In this document: positions 42,371 through 44,584 of the stretch, one piece after another
How positions within the stretch are numbered: position 1 is the stretch's first letter
Layout of the letters: each line of letters begins with the position of its first letter
Origin: Anaerolineae bacterium
GTDB taxonomy: Bacteria; Chloroflexota; Anaerolineae; Aggregatilineales; J027
Direction of reading: 5' to 3'
DNA: 44,584 nt
Assembly (NCBI GenBank): GCA_008933735.1
Contig: WBUL01000018.1
Coordinates: 1-44,584 of the forward strand
Program-made: the position numbers and the translations under genes
Notes under the pieces: model-generated
Told to the model about the DNA's origin: nothing
The model's database searches: none
What the model saw: only the letters and a program-made list of their open reading frames with translations

Positions 42371-42673
42371 CTAAACATTATCGAACAGGGGGATCTGCTG
42401 CCCCTTGGCAATCGTCACGATTGCCTTCTTCCACTTCTTCTTACGGATGTAGAACTTCCGACCCCGACGCCCACGTTTAGGGGCCATCACCATCGTATTC
42501 ACGCCCATCACATCGACATCAAAGATGATTTCAATCGCGTCCTTAATTTGAATCTTGTTCGCGTTGATGTCCACCTCGAAGGTGTACTGGTTGCGTGTAT
42601 CACTGGCAAGGTTTGCCTTTTCCGTGATAATCGGACGACGGATAACATCATACAGATGGAGTTCACCAGCCAT
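42371..42673 (-). CDS. rplW: 50S ribosomal protein L23
   Basis: L23 at the tunnel exit docks trigger factor and SRP. The 100-residue protein has LYDVIRRPIITEKANLASDTRNQYTFEVDINANKIQIKDAIEIIFDVDVMGVNTMVMAPKRGRRGRKFYIRKKKWKKAIVTI, clear L23. It lies 10 bases after rplD. Confidence 0.96.
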   Translation of the reverse strand: MAGELHLYDVIRRPIITEKANLASDTRNQYTFEVDINANKIQIKDAIEIIFDVDVMGVNTMVMAPKRGRRGRKFYIRKKKWKKAIVTIAKGQQIPLFDNV

Positions 42674-42683
42674 GCCTGCACTC

Positions 42684-43307
42684 CTAACCCAGGTGAGCCT
42701 TGATTCGGTCGAGAGCAGCGAGTGAAATCACCACTTTCTCGTGTTTGAATAGGTCACGAATATTCAAATACCCGACATGCAGGGGGGTTGCCTGCGCCAG
42801 ATTGCGGAAGGCCTGTGCCATTTCTTTCTGTTCGGGGGTCAGCAGCACCAGGGCATTGCTGGTTCCCGCTACCGCGTTGAGGGTTTGTTCCGCCACGCGG
42901 GTTTTGTTGTCTGACAGCGCCAGGTCGTCCACAACGACAATCTGGTTATCACGCAGCAGGGCAGACAGCGCACAGCGCAGTGCCTTACGGCGCATTTTTT
43001 TCGGCATATCCTGCTTATAATTACGTTCGTTACGCGGGCCATGAGACCGTCCCCCACCAACAAAGGTGGGAGCACTTCTTGCTCCGTGACGCGCACGACC
43101 TGTCCCTTTTTGACGATACCATTTAGCGGTCGTCAGGGCGACTTCGCTGCGTGTTTTCGTGTGCGCGGTTCCCAGACGGGCATTTGCCATCTGACGCACA
43201 TATGCCTGGTGCATTAACCCAACATTGACTTCGACACCGAAGATGCTGTCAGGCAAATCCACCGTATTAACCTGTTTACCCTGTATATTCACAACCGGAA
43301 CTTGCAT
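42684..43307 (-). CDS. rplD: 50S ribosomal protein L4
   Basis: L4 is a 50S assembly protein that in Escherichia coli represses the S10 operon. The 207-residue protein has MHQAYVRQMANARLGTAHTKTRSEVALTTAKWYRQKGTGRARHGARSAPTFVGGGRSHGPRNE, the extended loop that reaches the tunnel wall. It follows rplC by 2 bases. Confidence 0.97.
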   Translation of the reverse strand: MQVPVVNIQGKQVNTVDLPDSIFGVEVNVGLMHQAYVRQMANARLGTAHTKTRSEVALTTAKWYRQKGTGRARHGARSAPTFVGGGRSHGPRNERNYKQDMPKKMRRKALRCALSALLRDNQIVVVDDLALSDNKTRVAEQTLNAVAGTSNALVLLTPEQKEMAQAFRNLAQATPLHVGYLNIRDLFKHEKVVISLAALDRIKAHLG

Positions 43308-43309
43308 GG

Positions 43310-43975
43310 TTACTTCTTCTCCGCTCTGCGCTGCTTCCGAGCAGCCTTCACGACCACAATTCCACCCCGCGCACCAGGGACTGACCCTTTAATTGCCAGC
43401 AAGTTCTTTTCCGCGTCCACCAGAACCACTTCCAGATTCTGGATTGTGACCCGATCGCTGCCCATGTGACCGCTCATCCGCATTCCTTTGATAACGCGAG
43501 ATGGCATCGCAGACGCACCAATCGAGCCCGGCGCGCGTTCACGGTCAGACTGACCATGTGTTTTTGGTTGGCGATTGAAGCCATGACGCTTCACCGTGCC
43601 TGCATAACCACGACCTTTGCTAATGCCTACAATGTCAACCAGGTCGCCTTTTTGAAAAATATCGCATTTGATCTGCTCGCCTTCCGCAACGTCCGGATTC
43701 TCTATCCGAAATTCGCGCAGGACACGCAGATCAGGCAGTTGTAACTCGCCGCGATTCAGATGTCCCAATTCAGGTTTATTCAGACGGGGGGTTCCATTGC
43801 TTCGTCGGTTAACCTCATCATAACCAAGCTGCACCGCCGAATATCCATCGCGGTCAGGGGTCTTAATCTGCGTGACATAGCAGGGTCCCGCTTCGATGAC
43901 GGTCACCGGAACAACGCTGCCATCTTCCTCGAAGTATTGGGTCATCCCCACTTTTTTGCCGATAATGCCCTTCAT
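43310..43975 (-). CDS. rplC: 50S ribosomal protein L3
   Basis: L3 starts 50S assembly and reaches the peptidyl transferase centre. The 221-residue protein has [38 protein letters not shown] and the [46 protein letters not shown] loop with the Gln that is methylated in some bacteria. The 53-base gap to rpsJ can fold GGGA/TCCC and TGCCG/CGGCA before GGAGG. Confidence 0.97.
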   Translation of the reverse strand: MKGIIGKKVGMTQYFEEDGSVVPVTVIEAGPCYVTQIKTPDRDGYSAVQLGYDEVNRRSNGTPRLNKPELGHLNRGELQLPDLRVLREFRIENPDVAEGEQIKCDIFQKGDLVDIVGISKGRGYAGTVKRHGFNRQPKTHGQSDRERAPGSIGASAMPSRVIKGMRMSGHMGSDRVTIQNLEVVLVDAEKNLLAIKGSVPGARGGIVVVKAARKQRRAEKK

Positions 43976-44028
43976 TTAACCGTGCCTCCAGAGGGACTGC
44001 CGCTTTTCCCCGGCATCATCCCAAGATT

Positions 44029-44340
44029 TTAGATTTTGATTTCGATGTCCACGCCAGCCGGTAGGTTCAGCCGCATCAGGGTATCAATCGTCTTGCTGTC
44101 TGGGTCCAGAACGTCAATCAGCCGTTTATGGGTTCTGATTTCGTAATGTTCCTGTGAGTCCTTATCAATAAACGGCGAACGTTTCACGGTAAACCGTTCG
44201 ATTTTGGTGGGCAAGGGGACAGGGCCCACAACCCTTGCCCCTGTCCGTTCTGCCGTTTCTACAATGCGTCTGGCGGATTGATCCAGCACGCGGTGGTCGT
44301 AGGCCTTAAGCCGGATACGAATTTTCTGCTTCGCCATCAT
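44029..44340 (-). CDS. rpsJ: 30S ribosomal protein S10
   Basis: S10 is a 30S head protein and, with NusB, part of the antitermination complex. The protein has [72 protein letters not shown]. Two adjacent ATGs (44340, 44337) precede AKQK; the second sits better with GAGGG. It follows tuf by 8 bases, the common S10-operon border. Confidence 0.97.
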   Translation of the reverse strand: MMAKQKIRIRLKAYDHRVLDQSARRIVETAERTGARVVGPVPLPTKIERFTVKRSPFIDKDSQEHYEIRTHKRLIDVLDPDSKTIDTLMRLNLPAGVDIEIKI

Positions 44341-44348
44341 GCCCTCGT

Positions 44349-44584
44349 TTAGTCGAGAATTTCGGTAATAACACCCGCGCCGACAGTCAAGCCACCTTCA
44401 CGGATAGCGAACTTGGAGCCCTTTTCGAGGGCAATCGGGCTGATGAGGGTGACGATAAGGTTGACATTGTCGCCAGGCATGACCATTTCCACGCCTTCAG
44501 GCAGTTCAATCGTGCCCGTGACATCCAGGGTGCGGATGTAGAACTGAGGACGGTAGCCGTTGAAGAAGGCTTTGTGACGCCCCC
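44349..44584 (-). CDS. tuf: Elongation factor Tu, C-terminal part, 5' end outside window
   Basis: EF-Tu brings aminoacyl-tRNA to the ribosome. The last 78 residues are in the window, from domain [75 protein letters not shown], then TAA at 44349. The rest continues off the right edge. Position just before rpsJ is usual. Confidence 0.96.
   Translation of the reverse strand, partial: GRHKAFFNGYRPQFYIRTLDVTGTIELPEGVEMVMPGDNVNLIVTLISPIALEKGSKFAIREGGLTVGAGVITEILD

Noticed and set aside
1..44584. CRISPR arrays or insertion sequences
   Set aside because: No regularly spaced direct repeats and no transposase-like protein were seen anywhere in the window.

Overview
The window looks like a chromosomal segment of a Chloroflexota bacterium, probably class Anaerolineae. 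This rests on the zinc-type S14 in a complete S10/spc ribosomal block, a bactofilin, an Asp23 protein beside nusB, an Lgt but no outer-membrane assembly genes, and a very large secreted protein with a TPTPT linker, a style common in Chloroflexota. The assignment is inference from gene content; no marker was compared with a database.

Layout. (1) 1-2785, minus: the 5' part of a giant secreted protein made of three repeats of about 130-140 residues followed by a right-handed beta-helix; it runs off the left edge. (2) 2786-9571: a candidate integrated mobilizable element. It holds a TIR-NACHT protein cut short just after Walker B, a three-gene mobilization operon (HU-like protein, ribbon-helix-helix protein, HUH relaxase), a small orphan ORF, a palindrome-rich non-coding stretch of about 380 bp, a divergent XRE regulator and a large serine recombinase. 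The recombinase reading frame runs antisense into tRNA-Arg(CCG) and its terminator, so the chromosomal junction probably lies inside the last codons of the recombinase. (3) 9676-28242: mostly plus-strand housekeeping genes: tmk, a DegT aminotransferase and a YchF-like GTPase; a B12-type radical SAM protein; a minus-strand glycosyltransferase/flippase pair; a PIN-TRAM protein and mutY; a minus-strand alpha/beta hydrolase; a bactofilin; fabG, asp23, nusB, tatC and a small membrane protein; tRNA-Pro(CGG) on the minus strand; a CDP-alcohol phosphatidyltransferase, lgt, an ABC exporter pair and a metallo-beta-lactamase-fold protein. (4) 28257-44584, minus: one long ribosomal-protein superoperon read from the right edge: tuf (partial), the S10 genes, the spc genes with secY, adk and map, the alpha genes rpsM-rpsK-rpoA-rplQ, then truA-rplM-rpsI, closed by a hairpin terminator.

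The ribosomal block is tightly packed, with many 4- or 8-base overlaps, which implies coupled translation of ribosome, secretion (SecY), nucleotide (Adk) and N-terminal processing (Map) functions. rpsD, infA and rpmJ are missing from their usual places. truA has no ATG, GTG or TTG start in frame. A three-tier hairpin lies between rpsH and rplF.

The most interesting part is the 3-9.5 kb element: a relaxosome-like operon with an HU-like protein, a structured candidate oriT, and a broken TIR-NACHT immune-type gene at its left edge.
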